Source: JBHENN01 sp046262015
Lineage (GTDB): Bacteria > Actinomycetota > CADDZG01 > WHSQ01
NCBI GenBank assembly: GCA_046262015.1
Contig: JBHENN010000097.1
Location: 1 to 64,000, forward strand
Reading direction: 5' to 3'
Length of the DNA: 64,000 nt
Within the stretch, counting starts at the first letter, position 1; every line of letters starts with the position of its first letter. The notes under the pieces were generated by a model that worked only from the letters and a program-made list of their open reading frames with translations, was not told where the DNA came from and did no database searches. A program made the translations under genes and the position numbers. This document shows positions 8,274 through 18,712 of this stretch, one piece after another.

Positions 8274-10473
8274 GAGGCGCGCATCGGTCCTCGGGCTGGT
8301 TGCCGCCGCCGTCGCGCTGGGGCCCTTCGGCGCACCGGCCGCGCGCGCCCAGGTCCCCGACTGCGCCCGCGCGGTCGTCGTGACCGTGACCGGGATCACG
8401 TGGGCCGACGTCGCAAGGCTCCGACCCCCCGAGATCCTCGCGGCCGTCGCAGACGGTGCGGTGGGCTCGATGTCGGTGCGGACCGTCGGGTCCCACACCT
8501 CGTTCGCCTCCGGGTTCGCGACGATCGGGGCAGGCAACAGGCTCGAAGGCGGGCGGACGACCGGCGGCCCCGCGGATGTCGAGTCCGGGGCGGACCTGTT
8601 CCGCACGGTCGAGGTGGGAGGTCTCGCGGAGCTGGAGCTCCTCGCCGAGGAGGACCGCTACGGGGCCGTCCCCGGCGCACTCGGGGGCGCGCTGCGCGCC
8701 GCGAGCCGGAGCGTCCCGATCGCCATCGGCAACGCCGACCCGGGACGCCCTCCTCCCGCACCTGCCGGCTTCGGCCGCTGGAGCCTGCTGGCCGCGATGG
8801 ACGACCGCGGCATCGTCGAGCGTGCGGCGACGGGCCCCGAGCTGCTGATCGAGGACCCCGCTGCCCCCTTCGGCGTGCGCACGGATCCGCGCCGCATCGG
8901 CGCGGCGGTCGATAGCGCGCTCGGACGCTGCGGCGCGACGGTAGTGATCGACCCCGGCGACCTCGCCCGCGCCGAGAGGCTCCGGGCGATACAGGGGTCT
9001 CCGGCGTCCGAAGAGCTCTCTAGCGCGCTTGCCGCGGCCGATGCACTGATCGGGCGGGTGCGCACAGCTCTGTCAGGCGACGACCTGTTACTGATCGTGT
9101 CTCCGACCTCGCCGATGTGGGACCGCTCGACGCACTTCGGGATAGCGGTCGCGGTCGGCCCCGACATCGCTCCGGGGCGAAGCCTGGCATCTGCATCCAC
9201 CCGGCGCGCCGGGATAGTCACGCTTCCGGACATCGCGCCGACGATCCTCGACCACTTCGGGGTCGCCCGTCCTGCCACCATGCAGGGCCGCCCGATGTAC
9301 GACGTCGACGCGTCCACGAGCGACCGCATCGGGGCGGCGATCGAGCTCGACCGCGAGGCGGTCTTCGTCGACCGCGTGCGCACGCCGGTGGTCACCAGCT
9401 TCGTGGTCCTCCAGGTGGTCGTCTACCTGCTGACCATCTGGCTGCTGGCGCGGCGGGAGCGTCGCGGAAGCCGGCCCGCGCCCAACCGCTGGCTAGAGCG
9501 ATCCCCCGAGCTCGTGGCTCTCGCGTTGATCGCGTTCCCCGTCACCACCTATCTCGCCGGAGTGGTATCCGCTCACGATCTCGGCTTCGTCTGGTTCCCC
9601 GCGCTCCTCGGCGCGCTGGACCTCGCCATCGTGGCGGCGACCGTGGCTCTGGTGCCGCGTCCCCTCGACCGGCTCCTGGTCGTGACGGCCCTCACGACGC
9701 TGGTCATCGTCATCGACCTCATGACGGGATCGCGGTTGCAGCTCAACACGGTGTTCAGCTATTCGCCGCTCGTCGCAGGGCGCTTCGCCGGCCTGGGGAA
9801 CATCGGTTTCTCCGTGCTCGCGATCACCACGCTGATCGCGGGAGCGCTCATCGCCCACCGGTGGTCGGGATCGAGGATGGCGCTGGGTTCGATCGCCCTG
9901 CTGTTCCTCGTCGTGGTCGTCGTGGACGGCGCGCCGCAGTACGGCAGCGACGTGGGCGGCATCCTGGCTCTCGTCCCCGGACTGGGGATCACGTGGTTCC
10001 TGCTTGCCGGACGGCGACCGAACGTGAAGCTCGCGGCCGCGTCCGTGGTGGCTGCCCTCGCGTTCCTGGCCGCCTTCCTCGTGGTCGACCTACGCGGTCC
10101 CGTGGGGGATCGCACGCACCTCGCCCGGCTGTACGAAGACGTCCGCAGCGGGGGTTGGTCGGTCTTCGGGGACGCGATCGTCCGCAAGGTGCGGACCAAC
10201 CTGCGCGTCTTCCGCTCGACGATATGGACCTATCTGGTGCCGCCGCTGGTCGGCGCGATGGCATGGCTCCTGCTGCGACCGCGCGGCCGCTGGAAGGTGG
10301 TCGCCTCCGCCTATCCCCGGCTCCACGCCGGCCTGGTCGGCGCGCTGGTGCTCGCCGCGCTGGGCTTCGCGGTCAACGACTCTGGCATCGTGATCCCCGC
10401 CGTGATCCTGTCCTACCTGGTGCCGATGGCGGTCGTGATGCACACCTCGCTCGAGCTCGGCACCGAGCGGTGA
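8263..10473 (+). CDS. Exported alkaline-phosphatase-like domain with multi-pass C-terminal membrane region
   Basis: The 736-residue protein has a signal peptide (cleavage after ...AARAQ near residue 30) and a domain resembling the alkaline phosphatase/phosphodiesterase superfamily (VVVTVTGITWADV, SHTSFASGFATIGAGN, VTLPDIAPTILDHFGV). From about residue 375, ten or so hydrophobic helices follow. Canonical metal ligands are not all obvious, so activity is uncertain. It overlaps the preceding glycosyltransferase by 11 bases and the next gene by four. An extracytoplasmic transferase or hydrolase acting on a lipid-linked glycan is a reasonable guess, but I do not recognise a characterised homologue. 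Confidence 0.7.
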   Translation: MPVRRRASVLGLVAAAVALGPFGAPAARAQVPDCARAVVVTVTGITWADVARLRPPEILAAVADGAVGSMSVRTVGSHTSFASGFATIGAGNRLEGGRTTGGPADVESGADLFRTVEVGGLAELELLAEEDRYGAVPGALGGALRAASRSVPIAIGNADPGRPPPAPAGFGRWSLLAAMDDRGIVERAATGPELLIEDPAAPFGVRTDPRRIGAAVDSALGRCGATVVIDPGDLARAERLRAIQGSPASEELSSALAAADALIGRVRTALSGDDLLLIVSPTSPMWDRSTHFGIAVAVGPDIAPGRSLASASTRRAGIVTLPDIAPTILDHFGVARPATMQGRPMYDVDASTSDRIGAAIELDREAVFVDRVRTPVVTSFVVLQVVVYLLTIWLLARRERRGSRPAPNRWLERSPELVALALIAFPVTTYLAGVVSAHDLGFVWFPALLGALDLAIVAATVALVPRPLDRLLVVTALTTLVIVIDLMTGSRLQLNTVFSYSPLVAGRFAGLGNIGFSVLAITTLIAGALIAHRWSGSRMALGSIALLFLVVVVVDGAPQYGSDVGGILALVPGLGITWFLLAGRRPNVKLAAASVVAALAFLAAFLVVDLRGPVGDRTHLARLYEDVRSGGWSVFGDAIVRKVRTNLRVFRSTIWTYLVPPLVGAMAWLLLRPRGRWKVVASAYPRLHAGLVGALVLAALGFAVNDSGIVIPAVILSYLVPMAVVMHTSLELGTER

Positions 10474-11297
10474 ACGGTCTCGCCGCGGCCATGGCCGGCG
10501 TCGGCGGGGGCGTCGCCGCGTGGGCGTGGTTGCGGACGGTTGCGCCCCGGCGCGCCGCGGGCTATCCGGTGCGGACGAACGTCGCCGGCGCCGACGTCCC
10601 GGTCGTGCTGGGCGAGGCCCTTCTCGCCGGCGGAGGCGCGGCCCTGTGCGGGGTCGCGGCGGCCGTAGCGGTGTACGGCGGGTCACTTTTGCCGGTCGCC
10701 GCGACGATCGCGGTGCTGAGCCTCCTCGGCGCGGCCGGACGGTGGGACGACCGCCGGGGGGACGAGCGACCGCGCGGTTACTCGGGGCATCTCGGAGCGG
10801 CGCGTGCGGGCCGCCTTACCGGAGGGATCGTCAAGCTCGCCGCGGGGACCATAGCCGGCCTCGCCGCGGCCGCGCTGACCGCAGACGGGTGGCGCGCCGG
10901 GATCGAGGTCGCGCTCCTGGTACCGCTCACCGCCAACCTCGTCAACCTGTTCGACCGCGCGCCGGGGCGTGCCGGCAAGGTCGCGCTCGTCGCCGCCGTC
11001 CCCCTGTTGCTGCTGGGCGACCCGGCGTGGCGGCCGGCCGGGGCGGGCGTCGCGGGCGCGCTCGTGGCCTGTATGCCGCGCGACCTCGCCGCGCGCGGGA
11101 TGCTCGGGGACGAAGGTGCCAACGCCGTCGGCGGTGTGCTCGGCCTCGGCCTAGCCCTGTCGCTGGGGGAGCCGTGGCGTCTGGTCGCGCTAGCGGTGGT
11201 CGCGGCTCTCAATGCGGCATCCGAGCGGTGGTCGTTCGCCCGGGCGATCGAGCGGGTCCCGGCCCTGAGAGCGCTCGACCGGTTGGGACGCGAATGA
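10470..11297 (+). CDS. MraY/WecA-like membrane protein, degenerate motifs
   Basis: The 275-residue, very hydrophobic protein retains echoes of the polyprenyl-phosphate sugar-1-phosphate transferase family: GRWDDRRGD resembles the DD motif, NLVNLFDRAPGRAG the NxxNxxDGxDGL motif, and MLGDEGANAVGG the GDxGS loop. The glycine after the NLVNLFD aspartate is replaced, and I see no HIP/HHH loop, so catalysis is doubtful. The GTG start overlaps the preceding stop as GTGA. With the two upstream genes it forms an apparent three-gene envelope glycan operon after murJ. Confidence 0.6.
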   Translation: MNGLAAAMAGVGGGVAAWAWLRTVAPRRAAGYPVRTNVAGADVPVVLGEALLAGGGAALCGVAAAVAVYGGSLLPVAATIAVLSLLGAAGRWDDRRGDERPRGYSGHLGAARAGRLTGGIVKLAAGTIAGLAAAALTADGWRAGIEVALLVPLTANLVNLFDRAPGRAGKVALVAAVPLLLLGDPAWRPAGAGVAGALVACMPRDLAARGMLGDEGANAVGGVLGLGLALSLGEPWRLVALAVVAALNAASERWSFARAIERVPALRALDRLGRE

Positions 11298-11321
11298 CGC
11301 GGCGCGGGCATACCCGCGTGC

Positions 11322-11327
11322 TACGGT
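11322..11327 (+). promoter_or_regulatory. Candidate -10 box for pyrG
   Basis: TACGGT fits TANNNT and is the best -10 between the previous stop and pyrG. It would give a leader of roughly 85 bases running to the GTG at 11420, with a GGAGGG ribosome-binding site at 11411-11416. No recognisable riboswitch is seen in the leader. Confidence 0.35.
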
Positions 11328-11419
11328 GAGCCGACTTCCCCCCGTACCACGCCGGGCGGCAGCCGTGCCCGGAGCCGGGGGGGCGTCACCCGGTTCGACT
11401 CGGCGAGATCGGAGGGCTG

Positions 11420-13066
<1,647 letters not shown>

Positions 13067-13112
13067 CCTCGAACCGGGGCGGCCCGACGGCCGGCGGCCC
13101 GGACCCTGCTTG

Positions 13113-13118
13113 TAGGGT
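13113..13118 (+). promoter_or_regulatory. Candidate -10 box for leaderless ald
   Basis: TAGGGT followed by exactly six bases and the ald ATG at 13125 matches the leaderless architecture seen repeatedly in this window. Confidence 0.5.
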
Positions 13119-13124
13119 CGGGGG

Positions 13125-14237
13125 ATGAAGGTCGGGGTTCCTCGGGAGCTCAAGGACAACGAGTACCGGGTCGCGATCACCCCCGCAGGCGTACGCGAGC
13201 TGGTGGTTCACGGTCACGATGTCCTGGTCGAGGCGGACGCGGGGGTGGGCTCCAGCATCCCCAACTCGGACTTCGAGCGGGCCGGTGCGTCGATCGTGCC
13301 CGACGCCGATGTCGTCTTCGGGGATGCCGACATGGTCCTCAAGGTCAAGGAGCCGGTCCCCGAGGAGTTCCACCGGCTGCGCGACGGCCTGGTCCTGTTC
13401 ACCTACCTGCACCTCGCCGCGAGCGAGCCCGTCACGCGCGCTCTCATGGACGCGGGCACCGCGGCGGTGGCCTACGAGACGGTCGAAGCTGCCGACGGAT
13501 CGCTCCCCCTGCTCGCTCCCATGAGCGAGGTCGCCGGCAGGATGGCGCCCCAGGCGGGAGCCACCTTCCTGGAGCGCCCGCACGGCGGCCGAGGCGTCCT
13601 CCTCGGCGGTGTCTCGGGCGTACGCCCGGGGCGGGTGGTGATCATCGGGGCGGGGATGTCGGGCATGAACGCGGCTTGGATCGCCCAGGGCATGGAGGCC
13701 GAGGTCGTGGTGCTCGACAAGAACATCAACAAGCTGCGCGACATCGACCGTATCCATCAAGGCAAGATCCTCACCCTGGCCTCGAACCGGCTCGCGGTCG
13801 AAGAGACGGTCGTCGAGGCCGACCTCGTGATCGGCGCCGTGCTCGTCCCCGGTGCGAAGGCGCCCCGACTGGTCAGCGAGGACGTGGTGCGTGCGATGAA
13901 GCCGGGCTCGGTCGTGGTCGACATCTCCATCGATCAAGGGGGGTGTTTCGCGACATCGCGGATGACGACCCATTCCGAGCCCACCTACGTTGTCCACGAC
14001 ATCGTCCACTACTGCGTCGGCAACATGCCCGGCGCGGTTCCGCACACGTCGACCTACGCGCTCACGAACGCAACCCTGCCCTACGTCGTAGCCCTCGCCG
14101 AGCACGGCCTCGAGGACGCGGTGCGCGAAGACCCCCTCCTCGCTCGAGGGGTGAACGTCTTCAAGGGAGCTGTCGTATACGAGCCGGTCGCGGAGGCCCA
14201 CTCGGTGCCGTACGTCGCGCTCTCCGACCTCCTCTGA
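13125..14237 (+). CDS. ald: Alanine dehydrogenase
   Basis: The 370-residue enzyme interconverts L-alanine and pyruvate plus ammonia with NAD. The N terminus MKVGVPRELKDNEYRVAITP and the Rossmann motif VIIGAGMSGMNAAWIA (about residues 172-187) are characteristic. A conserved DISIDQGGCFATSR segment lies near 266. Length equals the family norm. It appears to have its own leaderless promoter. A mycobacterial ald regulator-type gene is not seen nearby. Confidence 0.95.
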   Translation: MKVGVPRELKDNEYRVAITPAGVRELVVHGHDVLVEADAGVGSSIPNSDFERAGASIVPDADVVFGDADMVLKVKEPVPEEFHRLRDGLVLFTYLHLAASEPVTRALMDAGTAAVAYETVEAADGSLPLLAPMSEVAGRMAPQAGATFLERPHGGRGVLLGGVSGVRPGRVVIIGAGMSGMNAAWIAQGMEAEVVVLDKNINKLRDIDRIHQGKILTLASNRLAVEETVVEADLVIGAVLVPGAKAPRLVSEDVVRAMKPGSVVVDISIDQGGCFATSRMTTHSEPTYVVHDIVHYCVGNMPGAVPHTSTYALTNATLPYVVALAEHGLEDAVREDPLLARGVNVFKGAVVYEPVAEAHSVPYVALSDLL

Positions 14238-14243
14238 GGGTCG

Positions 14244-15218
14244 ATGACCCCGGCGCCTCGCTCGCCCGAAGCCCCGGCGGGTGCGAGCGGGCTGCCGAGA
14301 CTGGACCGCTGGATCGACGAGTTTCTGGCCCACTGTGCCTACGAGCGCGGCCTGTCGAAGAACACGGTCGCGGCGTACCGCCGCGACCTCGCCGCGTGGC
14401 GCCGCTTCTGCCTCGACCGCCACGTGGACCCGGCGCGTGCCACCGCCGCCGAGGTCACCGCGTACCTCGAGAGCCTGCGCTCCGGGCGCGCCCCGGCCCC
14501 GCGCCGCTATCAGCCCGCCTCGGTGGCGCGCATGCTCGTCGCCCTACGCGCGCTCTATCGATTCCTGGTCCGTGAGGGCCATGTCGACCGTGACCCCACC
14601 GCCAAGGTGGGATCGCCGACACGTGGTCGGTCGCTCCCCAAGGCGATACCCGTGGCGGACGTCGAACGGCTGCTGACCGGCCCGCGCCCCGACCTGTTGG
14701 GCCGCCGCGACCGCGCGATCCTCGAGCTCCTATACGGCGCCGGTCTGCGGATCACCGAGCTGGTCGACCTCGACGTCGACGATCTGGATATCGACGACGG
14801 GACGGTGGTGGTGCGGTCCGGCAAGGGGAGCAAGGCCCGCCGGCTGCCCTTGGGGCGAGCGGCGCGCCGGGCGCTGGCCGGCTACCTCACCGGTTCTCGT
14901 CCGGCGCTGGCTACGCGCGCGCGCGGAGGCGTCCATGGCGCCCTGTTCCTCAACGCCCGGGGCGGGCGCCTGACCCGGCAAGGGGCATGGAAGATCCTCC
15001 GGGGCCACGCCGAGCTGGCCGGGTTGGGGGCTCGAGTCTCGCCCCATACCCTGAGACACTCGTTCGCCACGCATATGCTCGACGGCGGCGCCGACATCCG
15101 GGTGGTACAGGAGCTGCTCGGGCACGCTAGCCTGGCAACGACCCAGGTATATACCTTGGTGACCGAGCGACGGCTCCGCGAGGCGTACCTGGCGGCCCAC
15201 CCGAGGGCGCGCGGCTGA
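14244..15218 (+). CDS. xerD: Tyrosine recombinase XerD
   Basis: The 324-residue recombinase has an N-terminal SAM-like core-binding domain (residues about 20-120) and a C-terminal catalytic domain. Visible catalytic residues are Arg in GLRITEL (near 169), Lys in GKGSKARRLP, the HxxR of HTLRHSF (near 268-271), His in LLGHAS and the tyrosine nucleophile in TTQVYT (near 303). It resolves chromosome dimers at dif together with XerC. The gene is in its usual actinobacterial place between pyrG and parA/scpA, and a dif-like site occurs about 37 kb downstream. Confidence 0.93.
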   Translation: MTPAPRSPEAPAGASGLPRLDRWIDEFLAHCAYERGLSKNTVAAYRRDLAAWRRFCLDRHVDPARATAAEVTAYLESLRSGRAPAPRRYQPASVARMLVALRALYRFLVREGHVDRDPTAKVGSPTRGRSLPKAIPVADVERLLTGPRPDLLGRRDRAILELLYGAGLRITELVDLDVDDLDIDDGTVVVRSGKGSKARRLPLGRAARRALAGYLTGSRPALATRARGGVHGALFLNARGGRLTRQGAWKILRGHAELAGLGARVSPHTLRHSFATHMLDGGADIRVVQELLGHASLATTQVYTLVTERRLREAYLAAHPRARG

Positions 15219-15270
15219 ACGGCCGAGCGCCGGGGCGGGGCGGGGCAGCTCAACGACGAGAGGGAGTCCC

Positions 15271-15618
15271 ATGAACGAAGCACAGCTCAGCGTGATCCGC
15301 CGCCGTCTCGAAGAAGACCGGGCCTCGGTCCGCCTGCAGCTGCAGGAGTACGAGTCCCCGGAAGGCGGCCAGCACGTCGGAACGTCGCTCGCCGAGGGGT
15401 TCTCCGACGCCGCCGCGGCCACGACCGAGCGCTCCGAGGCGGTCGGGCACCTCGAGCAGCTCCAGACTCACCGCGACGAGGTGGAGGCGGCGCTGACCCG
15501 GCTCGACGACGGCACCTACGGCCGCTGCGAGCGATGCGGCGAGGAGATCCCCCTCGAGCGCCTCGAGGCGCTCCCCACCGCGACCCTCTGCGTCGCGTGC
15601 AAGCAGGCCGCGGGGTAA
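15271..15618 (+). CDS. DksA/TraR-type zinc-finger protein
   Basis: The 115-residue protein has a long charged helical region (residues 1-80) followed by a C4 zinc finger (RCERCGEEIPLERLEALPTATLCVACK), the TraR/DksA architecture. Such proteins bind the RNA polymerase secondary channel or act as small regulators; the target here is unknown. A clear GAGAGGGAG ribosome-binding site precedes the ATG. It stands between xerD and parA. Confidence 0.85.
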   Translation: MNEAQLSVIRRRLEEDRASVRLQLQEYESPEGGQHVGTSLAEGFSDAAAATTERSEAVGHLEQLQTHRDEVEAALTRLDDGTYGRCERCGEEIPLERLEALPTATLCVACKQAAG

Positions 15619-15678
15619 GCCCACTGGCGCGATCGAGCCCGGAACGCGCGGGGGGTTGCCCCGCGGCGGTTCCTGCTG

Positions 15679-15684
15679 TAGCCT
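15679..15684 (+). promoter_or_regulatory. Candidate -10 box for parA
   Basis: TAGCCT fits TANNNT. Transcription would start near 15691, so the TTGTCTACAAGT site at 15704 would fall in the 5' leader, a plausible place for a repressor. Confidence 0.35.
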
Positions 15685-15703
15685 GCTCCGCCTACAAAGA
15701 GAT

Positions 15704-15715
15704 TTGTCTACAAGT
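15704..15715 (+). promoter_or_regulatory. TTGTCGACAA-family site in the parA leader
   Basis: TTGTCTACAAGT is a near-palindrome in an otherwise GC-rich leader. It lies 19 bases before the parA ATG and is preceded by a partial copy (CTACAAAGAGATTTG). It belongs to a motif family repeated through 15.7-32.7 kb. The binding protein is unknown; the adjacent RHH protein is the obvious candidate. Confidence 0.5.
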
Positions 15716-15733
15716 GGACGCAGGGGAGGGCCC

Positions 15734-16783
15734 ATGGAGCAACGCGTCGAGGCGGCCGACGGCCCCGAGGAGCGGTCCGCGACGCTCAGGTCGACCGACG
15801 CGCCGGTCCCGACCGACGATCCCGCCCTCGCCTCCGCGGACGGGGGAGCGCTGCCCACCATCCCCGGGCTGGCGACCTCGGGGGCCCACGACGGACCCGT
15901 TTCGGAGCCGGTCCCCATCGCGGTGGAGGAGCCGGCGGTGGAGGAGCGGCTCGACGCCCCCCTGCCGGAGGTCTCGTTCCCTCCCGGGCCCGACCCGGCC
16001 CGGATCATCGCCTTCGCCAACCAGAAGGGCGGCGTCGGCAAGACCACCTCCACGATCAGTCTGGCGGCCGCCCTGGCGGAGCTGGAGCGGCGCGTCCTCG
16101 TGGTGGACTTCGACCCTCAGGGCGGCTGCTCGCTGGCTCTCGGCATCGAGCCGGGCACCCTGGACCTGTCGGTCTACAACGCGCTGCTGGACCGGGACTG
16201 CCGGCCCGAGGACGTCGTTCAGAAGACGAGCGTCCCCGGCGTCGACCTCCTGCCGTCCAACATCGACCTCGCCGCGGCCGAGCTCATGTTGGTCAACGAG
16301 GTCGCCCGGGAGCAGACCCTGATGAGGGTCCTCTCCCCTCTAAGGCTAAAGTATAACTTTATCCTTATCGACTGTCCGCCGTCCCTGGGACTGCTCACGA
16401 TCAACGCCCTCACCGCGGCCGACGGCGTCATCGTCCCGCTCGAGTGCGAGTACTACGCCTTGCGGGGCATGGGCCTCCTGATGGACTCGATCGAGCGCAT
16501 CCGGGACCGCCTGAACCCCAGCCTGCATATCGACGGCATCGTCGCCACCATGTACGACGGCCGCACCCTGCACAGTCGCGAGGTCCTCGCCCGGGTACGC
16601 GAGGCGTTCGGCGGCCAGGTGTTCGACACGATGATCCGCAAGACGATCCGGTTCGCGGAAGCCCCCGTCGCGGGGGAGCCCATCCTGAGCTATGCCCCCA
16701 ACTCCCCGGGGGCGATGTCCTATCGGAAACTCGCCAAGGAGGTGATGGAGCGTGTCACGTCGAGCCAGCCTTCCGGGCGCTGA
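15734..16783 (+). CDS. parA: ParA-family partition ATPase
   Basis: The 349-residue protein has an acidic, low-complexity N-terminal extension (about 90 residues) and then a deviant-Walker ATPase domain. It shows NQKGGVGKTTSTISLA (residues about 95-110), VVDFDPQGGCSLALG (Walker A') and ILIDCPPSLGLLTINAL (Walker B). An ATG at 15734 preceded by GGGGAGGG is chosen over an upstream in-frame codon that lacks a ribosome-binding site. It overlaps the RHH gene by 32 bases. In actinobacteria this second ParA, distinct from the oriC ParA, sits beside scpA/scpB, as here apart from an inserted stretch. An AT-rich island with rare codons interrupts it at 16339-16372. Confidence 0.9.
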   Translation: MEQRVEAADGPEERSATLRSTDAPVPTDDPALASADGGALPTIPGLATSGAHDGPVSEPVPIAVEEPAVEERLDAPLPEVSFPPGPDPARIIAFANQKGGVGKTTSTISLAAALAELERRVLVVDFDPQGGCSLALGIEPGTLDLSVYNALLDRDCRPEDVVQKTSVPGVDLLPSNIDLAAAELMLVNEVAREQTLMRVLSPLRLKYNFILIDCPPSLGLLTINALTAADGVIVPLECEYYALRGMGLLMDSIERIRDRLNPSLHIDGIVATMYDGRTLHSREVLARVREAFGGQVFDTMIRKTIRFAEAPVAGEPILSYAPNSPGAMSYRKLAKEVMERVTSSQPSGR

Positions 16784-17117
16784 CGAGCTGTTCCGCAAGA
16801 CGTCCGAGCGACCTTCGTCCGCGCGTCCGGACGATGCAGGTAGTCAAGCTAAGTCGATAAATCTACAAGTCGCCCCAGGGCCCACCCCTGACCCGGCCCC
16901 GGCCCCGCGCAAGGGCCCCAAGCACGACGAGAAGGTCACCTTCTACTGCACCGCGGACGACCTGATGGGACTCGAGCGGGCCCGGCTCCAGCTCCGCGCC
17001 GAGCACGGGATCGCAGCCGACCGCGGACGGATAGTCCGGGCCGCGCTTGCGTACGTCCTGGAGGACTTCGACGCCCGCGCCGACGACTCGATCCTCCTGA
17101 GGCGCCTCCAGAAGTAG
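16752..17117 (+). CDS. Ribbon-helix-helix DNA-binding protein downstream of parA
   Basis: The 121-residue product has a proline-rich, disordered N terminus (residues 1-58). The C-terminal segment (about 60-110: EKVTFYCTADDLMGLERARL then a helix with DRGRIVRAALAYVLEDF) fits a beta-strand plus two helices of the RHH fold. The GTG at 16752 lies inside the end of parA, so the two are co-translated. RHH proteins partner ParA ATPases in plasmid type Ib partition systems (Omega, ParG) and usually bind repeated sites next to their operon. That role is inferred here, not shown. An AT-rich patch with rare codons (16843-16872) lies inside the gene. Confidence 0.72.
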   Translation: MSRRASLPGADELFRKTSERPSSARPDDAGSQAKSINLQVAPGPTPDPAPAPRKGPKHDEKVTFYCTADDLMGLERARLQLRAEHGIAADRGRIVRAALAYVLEDFDARADDSILLRRLQK

Positions 17118-17134
17118 GCGACCAGAGGCGTTGT

Positions 17135-17153
17135 AACCCTGTAGTTGAGGGTT
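17135..17153. promoter_or_regulatory. Palindrome AACCCT/AGGGTT after the RHH gene
   Basis: AACCCT and AGGGTT are perfect inverted repeats separated by seven bases, the symmetry of a MerR-type operator. The spacer and right flank (GTAGTTG, then TTAGTCG) resemble the sequence upstream of the second MerR gene at 35025-35046. Without a T-tract it is a poor terminator. Confidence 0.4.
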
Positions 17154-17397
17154 AGTCGGTCGCGCGCGGTCCCGGGTACAGGAGCAGCCGGGAGATCGGG
17201 CGCACACCGCGGACGCCGGCCCGCCGGCGGATACCGGGCGTGGCTCCGCGCGGACACGAGGCCCCCTGTCCCGCGAGGGCCCGGCGCCCGGTACCTGGAG
17301 CGGTTCCTCGTAGGGCAGGCAGCTCCGGTTCAGCCCCCCGATCGGGGGTGGGCTCTTCTTCCGGCGCCCGCCTGAGCCAGCCGCCGCCGGGGGATAT

Positions 17398-17406
17398 TTA
17401 TCCACA
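17398..17406 (+). promoter_or_regulatory. Perfect DnaA box
   Basis: TTATCCACA is the consensus DnaA box, here in an AT-rich island of the gene-free stretch. A single box is not an origin; titration or regulation by DnaA is possible. Confidence 0.45.
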
Positions 17407-17521
17407 TGTCACCAAGTTGTCACCTCGATATAGGCGCTTAGCTGCTTGTCTACTCCTAACGATCGGCCTGGGTAGGGGCCCAGAACCGGCCTTCGCCTAG
17501 GGTGACTTAGTTATGTATCGA

Positions 17522-17539
17522 CATGTCTACATCGACATG
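17522..17539. promoter_or_regulatory. CATGTC/GACATG palindrome with ATCGACATG direct repeat
   Basis: CATGTC and GACATG are inverted around a 6-bp spacer. On another reading, ATCGACATG occurs twice with a 14-bp period (17517-17525 and 17531-17539). Both contain the TGTCGA core of the local motif family. Confidence 0.45.
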
Positions 17540-18044
17540 CCGGGGGGTCCCGAACGGCTCTGCGGCCGAGGCGGCCCCGCGCGACCACCCCTCGTGGCCG
17601 CCAGGGGCCGAGGGTCTTCAGGTGGGGTCGCCCGCGCCCTCCGGGGGCGATTCCCCGGGGCGACCTCCCCGATCGGGGACAGGGGGCCGGACCTTGCCCA
17701 GTGGCGGGCGGGTGTTCCCAGCGCACCGGTGACTGGGTGTCCCAGGCCCGCCTGGAGCGAAGAATAGAGCTTTAGGTAAGGGTTAGTCTCGGCCGCCACA
17801 GCCTCTCGGGCGAGGAGCTCCCAGGCGCAGAGCTCCCAGGTCAGCACCGCGCAGATCGCTCGAGGCGCGAGCCCCGGCGCGGATCTCCGCGGGCGGATCG
17901 GCCCGTGGGGGGTGCCAGACCGGCAGGCGACAGGCGTAGGCCGACAGGGAGCGTCCCTGCGGCGGCCGGGGAAGTGTGGGGCGGCCCGCCCCCTCAGTCC
18001 GGGCGCGCGGGGCTTCTCTACAAGTTCACTCAAACATATATCAC

Positions 18045-18059
18045 TTTGTCGATATGTAG
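18045..18059. promoter_or_regulatory. TTTGTCGATATGTAG motif copy
   Basis: A copy of the TTGTCGA family in an AT-rich island that also contains TCTCTACAAGT at 18015-18025, giving two half-sites in opposite orientation about 20 bases apart. Confidence 0.4.
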
Positions 18060-18121
18060 GCTGTGCCACCTAGGCGGGCTCCCCCAGGGCAGCCCCCACA
18101 GACTTATCTGTTACTCTATAG

Positions 18122-18141
18122 GTAGACAAGTTGATATATCG
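18122..18141. promoter_or_regulatory. GTAGACAAG/TTGATATATCG motif copy
   Basis: On the minus strand this reads as CTTGTCTAC, closely matching the parA leader site and the aroA promoter site. It is joined to TATATCG and TTATCTGTTACTC sequences in the same island. Confidence 0.4.
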
Positions 18142-18712
18142 CCCGAAGCCGGGATCGTCCCACCCCTGCCAGTTGACCGGGTTCCACCCCAGCGCCCCCC
18201 CTGCGGGGAGCTGCAACCGGCGGCCTGAGGGCCTAAGGCGCAGGCCACTCACTGTCGTGGCGCTTCTCGCCGACGATGTGCCGGCCGGATCTCTCGAGCC
18301 GGTTCAGTTCCGGCCCCGGTGTGGGGGCCCCGGGGGAGCGTGGCCCTCTACCCGAGGGACGGCGCCGCCGCGCCGAACCCAGCCTCACCCTTAAGTAGAG
18401 AGTTAGCTCGGGAGGACTGGGATCCGAGGTGGCGAGGGCCGCACGGGGCGGGCCGGTCCGCACCGCCGGTCGAGGCGACGCGTCGCTGCGTGGACGCTCC
18501 CCGTCGGGTGGGCCCCTCGGTGGCGGCCCCCTCGGGTCCGGCGCGGAACTATGACGAGCAGCCAGCAGGACTGAAGGAGCCCTAGCCCCGACTCCTGCCG
18601 GCGGATCCGGGCACCCAACCCGGGGATCGGCGGACGGTTCGGGGTTAAGGCCCCTACCCCGCAGGCACCCCGCCGACAGGAGCCTGCGGCTGGTCGGGTC
18701 GCGGAGGTTCGC

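Noticed and set aside
17135..17153. Rho-independent terminator after the RHH gene
   Set aside because: The six-base arms are not followed by a T-tract, and the spacer/flank match to a MerR-linked element suggests an operator instead.
17527..18069. A 180-codon minus-strand open frame in the gene-free stretch
   Set aside because: It is rich in Arg, Pro and Gly with no domain pattern, no ribosome-binding site, and contains the AT-rich motif islands; it looks like an unbroken frame in GC-rich DNA.
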